From positions 1 to 64,000 of the forward strand of contig NZ_VTWT01000009.1 in NCBI RefSeq assembly GCF_008727925.1: a stretch of 64,000 bases of DNA, written 5' to 3'. The first letter of the stretch is position 1, and every line of letters begins with the position of its first letter. Below, piece after piece: positions 1-8,937 of the stretch. Position numbers and translations under genes: made by a program. Source of the DNA: Adhaeribacter soli. GTDB lineage: Bacteria > Bacteroidota > Bacteroidia > Cytophagales > Hymenobacteraceae. A model generated the notes under the pieces. It searched no databases. It was not told where the DNA came from and was given only the letters and a program-made list of their open reading frames with translations.

Positions 1-54
1 TTCCCAGTGGCCGGTAGCGTAGGGTTTAAACCCTACGCTACCGGCCACTGGGAA
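1..54. terminator. 54-bp perfect palindrome followed by a T-run
   Basis: Bases 1-27 and 28-54 are exact reverse complements with no spacer, and TTTTT follows at 55-59. Folded as RNA this is a very strong stem that could end transcription from a gene left of the window. It may also be one arm or the core of a dispersed repeat, because its left side lies at the window edge and cannot be inspected. Confidence 0.6.
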
Positions 55-60
55 TTTTTC

Positions 61-95
61 ATTGCCGTCTGCTTTAGCTGACGGATTAAAGCCCT
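61..95. repeat. Hairpin repeat, relative of the 51.3 kb repeat
   Basis: An imperfect stem-loop (65-84, CCGTC...GACGG) is followed by GATTAAAGCC. The same arrangement, TTGCCGTTGACTTCAGTCAACGGATTTAAGCC-like, occurs at 51286-51317 with different but still pairing stem bases. This suggests a repeat family in which the hairpin is conserved more than the bases. Confidence 0.5.
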
Positions 96-156
96 CCATT
101 TCAGAAGTTTCCCGTAAAAGAGAAGAAAAACTAATAACCTTTTCTTCAGAAGCATT

Positions 157-627
157 ATGGCAAACCCTGAAATCATAGATATTACGCCGGCCGACCTTAC
201 GAATTACGCCGGATTCTGGCGCCGCGCGGCTGCCCTTTTCATCGATCTGCTTATTCTTTCGGTTCCTACTTATTTTCTGGCGGTAATGCTAAGCGACGAT
301 CCCGCGGTCAGTACCAACACAACGGAAACGGTACGGACGCATGCTATCAACGTTTACAACATGGTTAGCTTACTTATAAACTGGCTCTATTTTTCGATCA
401 TGGAAAGCTCGCCCCGGCAGGCCACATTCGGTAAACAGGCCGTGGGCATTTTTGTAACCGACCTGGCCGGAAACCGCATTTCCTTCGGCAAAGCAACCTT
501 GCGTTATTTTGCCAAGGTACTTTCCAGCCTTACGTTATTGATCGGCTATTTAATGGCTGCCTTTACCGAGCGCAAACAGGCCTTGCACGACTTTATTGCC
601 GGCACCCTTGTGTTAAGCAAAGAGTAG
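157..627 (+). CDS. RDD family membrane protein
   Basis: This 156-residue protein has the RDD-family pattern. A first membrane helix (about residues 20-45) carries the Arg-Arg and Asp of the family signature, a second lies near 66-84, and a third near 118-140. The loop with TFGKQAVGIFVTD and the ending KQALHDFIAGTLVL are highly typical of the family. RDD proteins sit in the inner membrane; their role is poorly known, and some members have been linked to ion or solute transport. It stands alone, 85 bp before the next gene and on the same strand. Family assignment is firm; the molecular role is unknown. Confidence 0.9.
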   Translation: MANPEIIDITPADLTNYAGFWRRAAALFIDLLILSVPTYFLAVMLSDDPAVSTNTTETVRTHAINVYNMVSLLINWLYFSIMESSPRQATFGKQAVGIFVTDLAGNRISFGKATLRYFAKVLSSLTLLIGYLMAAFTERKQALHDFIAGTLVLSKE

Positions 628-712
628 GATTTTTCCTCAGAAAAGTACCAGCAACCCATTTGCAAGCTGTTCGTTAATTCAACTTGGCGTAGTATGCGCC
701 ATTCCTGAATCT

Positions 713-3043
713 ATGAACACAGTAGTCCAACTTCCCCAGCCTGGTATCGATGCCTTTCCGTTTCAAACGATATTAAGCTTTTCTCCGATAATTGAATACT
801 GGAAGGCCAAAACCAACGACCCCAACAAAGCCTTGTCGCTGGTAGCCCGGCAGATTGCCAAAGAACTGAAAGACGCCCCTGAATTATTAGAACCGATCGA
901 AAACTTTGAAGTACTGGAAAAGCATTACGAACTGGTTGGCCTGCTCATGTCGGCCATTTTCCCGCCGGCCACATTCGAAACCGAAACCGTGGGCGCTATT
1001 ACGCCTTTGCAGGATTTCAGCTTTTATTTTTCGCCCAAATTTTCCGAGATTATTCTGAACGAAGACCATCATTTAAAGCAACCGCTGAACATGGATGCTG
1101 AAACCCGCCGGTATTACCTTACCCGGCTGGCGTACCTGCTCATTCTCGAAAAATTCTACCACATTCCCCAGCCGGCCCGCGAACCTCTGATCTTTACCAT
1201 TCCCGATTACAAAACCGGCCTGTACCGCCACTACAACATCGAACTGAACGCTTCATTCCTGAAAGTGCGGCACGATGGCCCGGTGCAGGAACTTAGCCAG
1301 GAGGCCATTACGAGCCTTTACGACAACTTTCACGACCTGAACCTGTGGCTGGAGATCCTGCCGCCGGACCAGTTTACGCTGGAAGGCTTTTACATCATGA
1401 AAATGATCGATGTAACCGACCAGGAAGTACTTTCTTCGCTTAAATACGACCTGCTGCAAACCGATGTGATGCTGGCGGCCGACCGGTTCGAGCAATTGCA
1501 GGAAAAGATTCGGGTACTCTTCCGGCGGCCGAATTTACAATTAGGAGTAACCGCTTTCCATAAAGACCGCAATACCTTCGTAAACTTCGGCGATAAAATT
1601 AACCATAGCTTTCTGGTGCAACCGGCTACCGGCGAACCCAATTTTACTCGTGAGTTCCGCTTTTTATACAAGCAACTCATGCTCGACAACAAACCGCTGG
1701 TGGTAAAAGATGTGGCTACTTCCAACCTGCCGGAAAAGGTAAAAAAAGAACTGCTCCGCCTCGGCATCAACAACATTATTCTGGTATTGCTTCGCTCCCA
1801 CGACGAAACCCTGGGCATTCTGGAACTTGGCTCGCCCAACCCTAACGACCTGGACAATTTTTCGCTGGCTAAGATCGAGCAGTTCCTGCCCTTGTTTTCG
1901 GTAGCCGTAAAACGGAATGCCGAAGAGATCGAAAACCGGGTGCAGGCCATTATCAAAGAAAGGTTCACAGCCATTCACCCGGTACTGGAGTGGCGCTTCC
2001 GCGAAGCGGCCATCAACATGATCGAAAATGCCGAGAACGGTAAATTCCCGGATATGGAGCCCATCGTTTTTTCGGAAGTCTACCCCCTGTACGGCGTTTC
2101 CGACGTCCGCGGCTCTTCCACCGAGCGGAGCAACGCCATTCAGGAAGACCTGATCGAGCACCTGCACCTGGCCGAAAACATCCTGAAAGCCGCTATCCAG
2201 CACCGCGAATTGCCCATTCTGGACGAACTTAAATTCTTCATTTCCAAAAACCTGCGCAAACTGAAGCACGGCCTGTTTTCGGAAGATGAAGTAAGCATTT
2301 TCGAATCCATTAAAACCGAAGTGGAACCGCTGTTCGAGTACCTGGATGCCACCCTGCCCGAAGTAAGGCCGGCCATTAAAGCGTATTGGGATGCTATGGA
2401 CCCGAAACTGGGTATTTTGTACAAGCGCCGGAAAAACTTCGAAGAAAGCCTGACCACCTTAAACGAAGCCATTTCCGACCTGCTGGACGAGGAAGAAGAA
2501 AAAGCCCAGGCCATGTACCCGCACTATTTCCAGAAGTACAAGACCGACGGCGTAGAGCACAACATTTACGTAGGTGCTTCGCTGGTAGCAGGCCAGCCCT
2601 TCGATACGGTAGTGCTTAAAAACCTCCGGCTCTGGCAACTCATGATGATGTGCCGCATTTCCAAAACTACTGCCACATTGAAACAGGACCTGAAGGTTTG
2701 CCTCGATACCACGCACCTGATCCTGATCTACGGGCAACCGCTTTCCATCCGCTTCCGCCTCGACGAGCGACAGTTCGACGTGGACGGCGCCTACAACATC
2801 CGGTACGAGATTCTGAAGAAGCGCATCGATAAGGCATACCTGGCCAACTCCGATGAGCGGCTTACGCAGCCCGGAAAAATTGCCATTGTGTATTCCCAGG
2901 CCAAAGAAGCCACCGAATACCTCGAATACATCGATTACCTGCAGCATAAAGGGGTTCTGACCGATGAGATCGAGAACGTGGAAATTGAAGAGCTTCAGGG
3001 GGTAAAAGGGTTGCAGGCCTTGCGGGTTAAAGTGAAACTCTAA
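713..3043 (+). CDS. Large GAF domain-containing protein
   Basis: This 776-residue soluble protein has a GAF-like region at about residues 260-400, where a small-molecule or protein-binding fold would lie. Long N- and C-terminal parts match no domain I recognise. No signal peptide, membrane segment, kinase, cyclase or DNA-binding motif is visible, so it is not an obvious signalling enzyme. Proteins of this kind are seen in Cytophagales, often annotated only by the GAF domain. It is followed by a two-component pair 220 bp downstream, which may or may not be functional context. The GAF call is moderately sure; the function is unknown. Confidence 0.7.
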   Translation: MNTVVQLPQPGIDAFPFQTILSFSPIIEYWKAKTNDPNKALSLVARQIAKELKDAPELLEPIENFEVLEKHYELVGLLMSAIFPPATFETETVGAITPLQDFSFYFSPKFSEIILNEDHHLKQPLNMDAETRRYYLTRLAYLLILEKFYHIPQPAREPLIFTIPDYKTGLYRHYNIELNASFLKVRHDGPVQELSQEAITSLYDNFHDLNLWLEILPPDQFTLEGFYIMKMIDVTDQEVLSSLKYDLLQTDVMLAADRFEQLQEKIRVLFRRPNLQLGVTAFHKDRNTFVNFGDKINHSFLVQPATGEPNFTREFRFLYKQLMLDNKPLVVKDVATSNLPEKVKKELLRLGINNIILVLLRSHDETLGILELGSPNPNDLDNFSLAKIEQFLPLFSVAVKRNAEEIENRVQAIIKERFTAIHPVLEWRFREAAINMIENAENGKFPDMEPIVFSEVYPLYGVSDVRGSSTERSNAIQEDLIEHLHLAENILKAAIQHRELPILDELKFFISKNLRKLKHGLFSEDEVSIFESIKTEVEPLFEYLDATLPEVRPAIKAYWDAMDPKLGILYKRRKNFEESLTTLNEAISDLLDEEEEKAQAMYPHYFQKYKTDGVEHNIYVGASLVAGQPFDTVVLKNLRLWQLMMMCRISKTTATLKQDLKVCLDTTHLILIYGQPLSIRFRLDERQFDVDGAYNIRYEILKKRIDKAYLANSDERLTQPGKIAIVYSQAKEATEYLEYIDYLQHKGVLTDEIENVEIEELQGVKGLQALRVKVKL

Positions 3044-3263
3044 CCCATTCCCCTTGCTTTTTCAACCATTCACGAACAAAACACGGCATTTCCTTCATTT
3101 TGCTTTACTTTGCATTTGCCTGTGTTAAATAATACCTATATTCAGGCCTGCAATCTTATGTTGGTAAGAACATAATTAAATTTCGTTTCTTACGGATGCG
3201 AAGAAGAAAACTTAATTATGCTCCAAGTGCTGCCGGGTATGGCATCCCGGTGTTTCAAATAAA

Positions 3264-5303
3264 ATGAAGAAATTACTATTCCTGCTCCTCTTTTTTTCCG
3301 CTTTAAAACTCACCGCCTGCCCGCAAACCGACTCCAGGCTGGATAGCTTGCTGCAGGCTTTACCCACCGCCTCCGGAAATGACCGGGTTAATATCCTGAA
3401 CCAACTTTGCTGGCTTAACCGGGAGCTTTCACCGGATAAGGCAATAACCTACAGCAAACAAGCCCAGGAACTGGCAAAAAAGAATGGATTCCGCAAGGGA
3501 CTGGCACAGGCTTATAAAAATTCGGGGATCTTATTTTATGACAAAGGTAATTTCGACCAGGCGCTGGAATTCTATAACCTGGCTTTACCGATCCGGGAGG
3601 AACTGAAAGACCAATCCGGTATTGCCTCTTTGTATAATAATATTGCCCTGGTGCAGGATGCCCGCGGCGATCACAAAGGCTCCCTGGCCAGCCATTTAAA
3701 AAGCCTCCGGATCTACGAAAGTCTGGGCGATAAACCGGGTATCAGCCAGACCCTGAATAACATAGCCGTAGTACACCAACGCTCGGGAGACCTCGAAACC
3801 GCCCTGGCCTACCAGCACCGGTCGCTAAAAATAAAAAAAGAAATTCACGACCGCCTGGGCCATGCCACAGCCCTGTTAAACATTGCTACCATTTACGAAG
3901 GCCTGAATCAACTCGACAAAGCGTTGGCCTATTCTGAAAAAGCCTTGGCTGACCTTCGCCAGCTGGACCATAAAGAATACCTGGCTGCCGTGTTAAACAA
4001 CCTGGCTATATTATACATGAAGTCTAACCGGCACGTGCAAGGCCTTACGTGTGCTCAAGAGGCCTACCACCTTATTAAGGAAACCGGCAACCGCAAGGCC
4101 GAAGCGGCCATGCTGCTTACCATGGGCGAAATATACACCGCGGAACAGGATTTTACCACTGCCGAAAATTACTACCGCAAAGGCCTTGCTCTGGCCCGAA
4201 GCATGGACCAGCAACCCGTAATGGCCGATGCCTACGAATTGCTGGCCAAAAACCAGGCTGCCAGGCAAAACTACCGGCAGGCTTTCGAATCGGTTCGCCA
4301 GTATGCCAGCGTAAAAGATTCGCTTTTCAATAAAAACATGAGCGACCAGCTGAATTCCTTGCAACAGCGCTACGAGAACCTGAAGCAAGCCGACCAGATT
4401 GCCCTTTTAAACCGCCAGAAAGAGATCCAGCGCCTGAATATCCGGCAACAGGAACTCCTGCTCAGAGAGCAAAAAAGCCAGCTATTATACTTGTCCTGCT
4501 TATTGATCGCAATAGTAATTATTGCGGCCTTCCTGTATAGCCGGCGCCGGTTAAAGCAGCATTTGAAGGAAAAGCAATTATTGCTCGTTACCCAGAAACA
4601 GCGTTCCCTGGCCGTGGTGGAAGCAGAAGAAAAGGAACGCAAACGCATTGGGTCCGACCTCCACGATGGCCTGGGCCAGTTGCTTTCCATTGCGCGTTTA
4701 AACCTCTCGGGCCTGAAGGAAGATCTGGATACGGCCAGTGAAATGCAGCAACAGCTGCTTCAGAATGCCCTGGATGTTCTGGATGAAGCCTTAAGAGAAG
4801 TCCGCGTTATTTCGCATAACCTTGCTTCCGATCCGCTCCGACAACAGGGAATTGCGCGGGCGGTTCAGCTTCTCCTCGACCAGATAAGCCAGACCGACCG
4901 TTATACCATTCATTTCGAAGCCATTGGTTTAAAGGAAGAACCGGTACCTCAGTTTATAGAAAAAGTAGTTTACCGCGTTATCCAAGAGTGCCTGAGCAAT
5001 ATTCTGAAGCACGCCCAGGCCACCCACATTTCCCTGCAACTGATCCGGCACGAACATGAACTTACCGTCATGATCGAAGATAACGGCCGTGGGTTCGACC
5101 TCCATGAAATAAACCAGAAGCCCGGCATCGGGTTAAAAAATATCCGTTCCCGCGTGGAGTACCTGAACGGTACGGTCCATTTCGATTCCGACCCGACGCG
5201 CGGAACGATCATCAGCATTGCCATTCCCTTATTATCCACCGCTTCACCTACTATGCAAAATCATGAACCAATCTCTACGCAGCATCCGCTTACTACTCGT
5301 TGA
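3264..5303 (+). CDS. TPR-containing sensor histidine kinase (NarL/LiaS type)
   Basis: This 679-residue kinase opens with an export signal ending in LTAC, which could even be a lipobox. TPR-like repeats follow at about residues 60-345 (repeated patterns such as AxxYNNIAxVxxxxGD), then a coiled coil and one membrane helix near 407-426. A HisKA_3 dimerisation domain carries the likely phosphorylated histidine at about His467 (DLHDGLGQ). A HATPase domain follows, with an N box (QECLSNILKHA), DNGRGFD and GIGLKNIRSR. The TPR region would lie in the periplasm and sense protein or ligand. The response regulator start lies inside its last codons, so the pair is translationally coupled. The signal sensed is not evident. 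Confidence 0.93.
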   Translation: MKKLLFLLLFFSALKLTACPQTDSRLDSLLQALPTASGNDRVNILNQLCWLNRELSPDKAITYSKQAQELAKKNGFRKGLAQAYKNSGILFYDKGNFDQALEFYNLALPIREELKDQSGIASLYNNIALVQDARGDHKGSLASHLKSLRIYESLGDKPGISQTLNNIAVVHQRSGDLETALAYQHRSLKIKKEIHDRLGHATALLNIATIYEGLNQLDKALAYSEKALADLRQLDHKEYLAAVLNNLAILYMKSNRHVQGLTCAQEAYHLIKETGNRKAEAAMLLTMGEIYTAEQDFTTAENYYRKGLALARSMDQQPVMADAYELLAKNQAARQNYRQAFESVRQYASVKDSLFNKNMSDQLNSLQQRYENLKQADQIALLNRQKEIQRLNIRQQELLLREQKSQLLYLSCLLIAIVIIAAFLYSRRRLKQHLKEKQLLLVTQKQRSLAVVEAEEKERKRIGSDLHDGLGQLLSIARLNLSGLKEDLDTASEMQQQLLQNALDVLDEALREVRVISHNLASDPLRQQGIARAVQLLLDQISQTDRYTIHFEAIGLKEEPVPQFIEKVVYRVIQECLSNILKHAQATHISLQLIRHEHELTVMIEDNGRGFDLHEINQKPGIGLKNIRSRVEYLNGTVHFDSDPTRGTIISIAIPLLSTASPTMQNHEPISTQHPLTTR

Positions 5304-5946
5304 CGATAACCCGATGATGATTTCCGGCCTGAAAATGCTGCTCCGGCAGGAAGCCGGGATCTATATATGCGGCGATGCCCCAAATGGCAAGGAAGCGCTG
5401 GAAAAGCTGGAATATCTGGATGCTGATATTGTAATTACGGATATAAACATGCCCGTAATGAACGGGATAGAACTTACCGCCCAGATAAAAATCCGGTTTC
5501 CGTTGGTACAGGTAATTGCCCTAACCATGTATAGCGACCCGATCTATGTAAAAGACATTATGGAGGCAGGTGCTTCCGGTTACGTGTTAAAAAACACCAG
5601 CCGCGCCGAGCTCCGGGAAGCCATTATGCTGGTAGCTGCCGACAATACCTATTTCAATAACGAAATAGCGGGTTCGGTTTTAGACGCCATGCTCGATTTT
5701 CCCAAAACTAAAAACAACGGTTTTGAAGAAAGCCACCTGGTAACGCTCACGGAGCGGGAACAAAGTATTCTGCAACTTTCATCTGAAGGCCACAGCCTGG
5801 AAACGATAAGCCGGAAACTGGCCTTGCAGCTACCCACCATCGAGATGTGCCTGAAAAACATATACCGGAAAACGAACACCAAAAACAATAAGGAACTGCT
5901 GAATTACGGAAAGATCCACAACCTGATACGGTCAACGCCGGCGTAA
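5263..5946 (+). CDS. NarL/LuxR-type response regulator
   Basis: The product is about 227 residues when started at the ATG at 5263, where the protein begins MNQSLRSIRLLLVDDNP. The frame is open from 5218, but that extension lies in the kinase coding region and has no receiver homology. The receiver domain has the acidic pair (VDD) and the phospho-acceptor Asp at about residue 60 (IVITDINMPVMNG). The C-terminus is a LuxR-type helix-turn-helix (LTEREQSILQLSSEG). It overlaps the kinase gene by 41 bp and is surely its partner. Its DNA targets are unknown. Confidence 0.94.
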   Translation: MNQSLRSIRLLLVDDNPMMISGLKMLLRQEAGIYICGDAPNGKEALEKLEYLDADIVITDINMPVMNGIELTAQIKIRFPLVQVIALTMYSDPIYVKDIMEAGASGYVLKNTSRAELREAIMLVAADNTYFNNEIAGSVLDAMLDFPKTKNNGFEESHLVTLTEREQSILQLSSEGHSLETISRKLALQLPTIEMCLKNIYRKTNTKNNKELLNYGKIHNLIRSTPA

Positions 5947-6654
5947 AGCCCGGAGCTTTTTAAGGCGCCGGCGCCGTTCCCGGAAATAAAAGAATTGTTC
6001 GAGTTGCGGCACCAGCACTACTACCAGGGCACACCAGAAAATACCCGCCGAAAGCCCGGCCAGTACGTCGGTGGCATAATGCACGTTCAGGTAAACCCGG
6101 CTGAAACCGATCAGAAGTTGCCAGCAGACCAGAAAGCCGCACGCCAGCCAACGAACCAATTTATCAGGGGTATTTTTCCAGATCAGGTAAACCACGATGC
6201 CGTAAAAAGCAGCCCCGATCATGGCATGGCCGCTCGGGAAGCTGAAACCGCCTTGCGGATAAAAAGCGGTAACCGGGCGTTCCCGGCCGAAAGAGTTTTT
6301 CAGATACTGGTTTAAGGCAGCGCTTCCGGCGGTAGACAGGAAAATGTAAAGCGAATACCACCGCCACTTTTTAAAGAACAGAAAAAATAAAATGAGCGCT
6401 ACCGGTACCGAAACAAAGAAACGGACCGAACCAAAGTAGGTCACAACTTTCATAACCTCTGTGAATCTGTCCGAACGCAATTCAGCTACTAGTTCGAAAG
6501 CAGCCTGATCGAAAGCCTGGTTCCGGGAGAGAAACACCTGCCAGGTGAGATAGAAGAAAAAGGAAAAGGACAGAAAGAAAAGCCCCAGTAATAAAAGCGC
6601 TTCTAAGGTAAAGAAGGTCCAGAAAGTAAGTTCTCTTTTCTTTTCGTGCCGCAT
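5932..6654 (-). CDS. PAP2 superfamily phosphatase (first of two)
   Basis: This 240-residue membrane protein has the three-part phosphatase signature: KNSFGRERP, FPSGHAM and SRVYLNVHYATDVLAG. Five or six membrane helices are visible. PAP2 enzymes hydrolyse phospholipid-type monoesters or undecaprenyl pyrophosphate; the exact substrate cannot be read from sequence. Its stop overlaps the convergent response regulator end by 15 bp. A paralogue with the same motifs lies 350 bp upstream on the same strand, with a tRNA-Leu gene between, which looks like a tandem duplication. Confidence 0.92.
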   Translation of the reverse strand: MRHEKKRELTFWTFFTLEALLLLGLFFLSFSFFFYLTWQVFLSRNQAFDQAAFELVAELRSDRFTEVMKVVTYFGSVRFFVSVPVALILFFLFFKKWRWYSLYIFLSTAGSAALNQYLKNSFGRERPVTAFYPQGGFSFPSGHAMIGAAFYGIVVYLIWKNTPDKLVRWLACGFLVCWQLLIGFSRVYLNVHYATDVLAGLSAGIFWCALVVVLVPQLEQFFYFRERRRRLKKLRALRRR

Positions 6655-6771
6655 ACTTCCGGTTAACTTTTACCTGCAACGGAAGTTTGGGTTTCCTGTT
6701 TCGCAACCCAAAAAAATTATGGAGCGGTATTCAATAAATTTTCGGCCGGAAAACGGTAGGTTTTAAAACAA

Positions 6772-6799
6772 AAAAGCCGATCGGTTAAGATCGGCTTTT
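6772..6799 (-). terminator. Terminator downstream of tRNA-Leu
   Basis: An 11-bp perfect stem (AAAAGCCGATC and its complement) encloses a 6-nt loop and has T-runs on both sides. It lies 22 bases beyond the tRNA 3' end and can act in either direction. Confidence 0.8.
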
Positions 6800-6821
6800 A
6801 AGACAGATGCTTCGTGCATCG

Positions 6822-6905
6822 TGCGCACGGGGAGACTCGAACTCCCACGGGACAACTCCCACAGGCTTCTGAGACCTGCACGTCTACCAGTTCCGCCACG
6901 TGCGC
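6822..6905 (-). tRNA. tRNA-Leu (anticodon CAG)
   Basis: The minus strand folds as a class II tRNA. It has a 7-bp acceptor stem (GCGCACG with CGTGCGC), discriminator A, a D-loop with GGTAGAC, an anticodon stem CAGGT/GCCTG around the loop CTCAGAA, a variable arm typical of Leu, and a TTCGAGT T-loop. The anticodon is CAG, reading CUG. CCA is not encoded after the discriminator base. A strong terminator follows. Confidence 0.95.
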
Positions 6906-7004
6906 ATTCGGTAGACTAAAACCGGTCCGGGAAACCCTTTTTCGATTTAGTGTTGCAAAGGTACGCTTATAAATTTATAATTTGCAATACTTAGGCAAAA
7001 AAAA

Positions 7005-7736
7005 TTATTCTGTTTTTACGACTGCTTCCTGCACGATCGGGTCCAGATTCCGCCGCGAATACCTTTCCATTCTCCTTAAACCATAGATCCCTAATATAAC
7101 CCACAGAAAACCAGCGGCAAAGCCAGCCATTACATCGGTAGCGTAGTGCACGTGCAGATAAACCCGGCTGCAACCGATGAGAAAAATAGTTGCAATTAAA
7201 ATAAACGTGAACAAATGGTGCAGCCGCCTGTCCTGGATATTATGCCAGGAAAGGTAGATCAGTAGCCCGTAAAACGAAGCACTTACCATGGAATGTCCGC
7301 TCGGGAAACTCAAGCCTGAAGCTTCTACCAGATGCGGAATAATAGGCCGCTGACGGTTAAAGAAATACTTGGTAACCAGGTTCAGGGTAATGCTGCCCAC
7401 GGCAATAACCGGCACTTTAAGCGAATACCAACGGTGCTTTTTAATGAAAAGGAAGTACACGATCAGGATAATGGCAGCTCCGGTAATAAAGGGCGCCGAA
7501 CCCAGAAAAGAAAAGAACACCGCTACCGAAGTTAAAAAAGGTGTGGCAATGGTATCCATGTAATGAAAAGCGGCCTGGTCGAAGTACACTTCCCGGCCGC
7601 CCAGAATTTCGCGGCCCAGCAGCAGGAAAACAATAATGCAGGTCAGAAATAAAGCCAGAACTACGATCAGTTCCACGGTAAAAAGCGCGAACATGGCCGC
7701 CAGTCGGATCCAGGCCCGCTCAATAACTTTCCTCAT
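7005..7736 (-). CDS. PAP2 superfamily phosphatase (second of two)
   Basis: This 243-residue integral membrane protein carries KYFFNRQRP, FPSGHSM and SRVYLHVHYATDVMAG, the active-site blocks of PAP2 lipid phosphatases. Its helix layout and spacing match the copy at 5932-6654 closely, so the two are probably paralogues from a local duplication around tRNA-Leu. A role in undecaprenyl or phosphatidate turnover at the inner membrane is plausible, but the substrate is unproven. Confidence 0.92.
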   Translation of the reverse strand: MRKVIERAWIRLAAMFALFTVELIVVLALFLTCIIVFLLLGREILGGREVYFDQAAFHYMDTIATPFLTSVAVFFSFLGSAPFITGAAIILIVYFLFIKKHRWYSLKVPVIAVGSITLNLVTKYFFNRQRPIIPHLVEASGLSFPSGHSMVSASFYGLLIYLSWHNIQDRRLHHLFTFILIATIFLIGCSRVYLHVHYATDVMAGFAAGFLWVILGIYGLRRMERYSRRNLDPIVQEAVVKTE

Positions 7737-7870
7737 AAGGCAAAAACAGTAGGTTCAGGGAGTAAAAAACTAAGTTTAGCCTGAAATTTAAATAAAATTC
7801 GACAGGGTTACCGCTCTTTTAGCGCACATCTTCGTAAAAAGTTATTCTTTAAGCCCGGAAAATCTACGCT

Positions 7871-8413
7871 ATGAAACATTACGCCCGGTTATTTGTTGCC
7901 GCTCCGCTCCCGGAAACCGTTGTTTCGGCCCTCCAGCATTACTTGCCCGGTTTCGAGGTGCCCGGCGTTCGGATCGTACCGGAAGAAAACTGGCACCTGA
8001 CCCTGCATTTCATTGGCAACGTGCCGCACAACCAGGTTCCGGAAATAAGCGCGAAGCTTTCCGAAATAGCGGCCGGCTTTAATCCGTTTCAATTAAAATT
8101 ATTGCGGGTTTCGCCCGGTCCGAACAAAAAAACGCCCCGCCTGGTCTGGGCGCAATTTGCCGAAGATAAAAGCTTTGAAAAACTGGTGCGGGCTACCACG
8201 TTGGCTTTAGGAGCAAAAGTCCAGAACCAGCACCCGATCCCGCACGTAACCCTGGCGCGTTTGTCTAAAGAAAACCCGCCGCGCAACTTGCCGGTACTCG
8301 CCGCCACCGAAAACCTGACGCTGGAAGTAAAAGAACTGGCCTTATGGGAATCGGAGCTCCGGCAACCGCACCCGCGTTACAGCGTATTGCAGCAATTTCC
8401 GCTGGGCATTTAA
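7871..8413 (+). CDS. thpR: RNA 2',3'-cyclic phosphodiesterase (ThpR/LigT family)
   Basis: This 180-residue protein of the 2H phosphoesterase superfamily shows both catalytic HxT motifs: HLTLHF at His42 and HVTLAR at His125. The spacing and length are normal for ThpR (formerly called 2'-5' RNA ligase). The family opens 2',3'-cyclic phosphates at RNA ends in the cytoplasm; the physiological RNA is uncertain. It is followed 35 bp later by the CinA-like gene on the same strand, so the two are probably cotranscribed. Confidence 0.92.
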   Translation: MKHYARLFVAAPLPETVVSALQHYLPGFEVPGVRIVPEENWHLTLHFIGNVPHNQVPEISAKLSEIAAGFNPFQLKLLRVSPGPNKKTPRLVWAQFAEDKSFEKLVRATTLALGAKVQNQHPIPHVTLARLSKENPPRNLPVLAATENLTLEVKELALWESELRQPHPRYSVLQQFPLGI

Positions 8414-8448
8414 AAGCTCAGCGTTCCTGAAAACAAGCTTAATTCCTT

Positions 8449-8937
8449 ATGAAAGTATCCGACATCAGCCGCATTGTGCAGAAACTGCAAAGCCAGGGTT
8501 TAACCGTGGCCTTTGCCGAAAGCTGTACCGCCGGCCTTCTGGCTTCCGAATTTGTAAAAGGCAAAGGCACCGGCAGCGTCTTGCTGGGCAGCATTGTAAC
8601 CTACAACGAGATGGTAAAGCAAACCCTGCTAGGCGTAAAAAAACAAACCATTTCGCTTTACACCTGTGAATCGCAGCAGGTAACGAACGAAATGGTAATG
8701 GGCCTGCACAAATTACTCAAAGCCGACATCAGCGTTGCCGTTACCGGCCTGGCCGACTCCGGCGCTTCCGAATCCGAAGACAAACCCGTAGGCACCGTCT
8801 TTTTTTCCGTTTATTACAAGGGCAAAGTAGATGAGTTCCGCGAAGAATTTGACGGCACCACCGAACAGATCCGCAAACAGGCAGTAGAATTCATTTTCCA
8901 GAAACTGGAAGACATCCACGAAAAGCATTTTTCATAA
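8449..8937 (+). CDS. CinA family protein, nicotinamide-nucleotide amidohydrolase type
   Basis: This 162-residue protein is the stand-alone C-terminal CinA (PncC-like) domain. Typical blocks are FAESCTAGLLASEF, GSIVTYNEMVKQTLLGV and AVTGLADSG. E. coli PncC deamidates NMN in pyridine nucleotide recycling. The N-terminal MoCF-like domain of full CinA is absent, as is usual for this subtype. The TAA stop codon is the first three bases of a dispersed repeat also found at the stop codon of the DAHP synthase gene at 56605. Confidence 0.88.
   Translation: MKVSDISRIVQKLQSQGLTVAFAESCTAGLLASEFVKGKGTGSVLLGSIVTYNEMVKQTLLGVKKQTISLYTCESQQVTNEMVMGLHKLLKADISVAVTGLADSGASESEDKPVGTVFFSVYYKGKVDEFREEFDGTTEQIRKQAVEFIFQKLEDIHEKHFS

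Noticed and set aside
5218-5262. Response regulator start at 5218
   Set aside because: This part is the end of the kinase gene in another frame; the receiver domain begins after the ATG at 5263.
5932-7736. PAP2 pair and tRNA as a toxin-type or defence unit
   Set aside because: The motifs are ordinary lipid phosphatases and there is no sign of a toxin or immunity partner.
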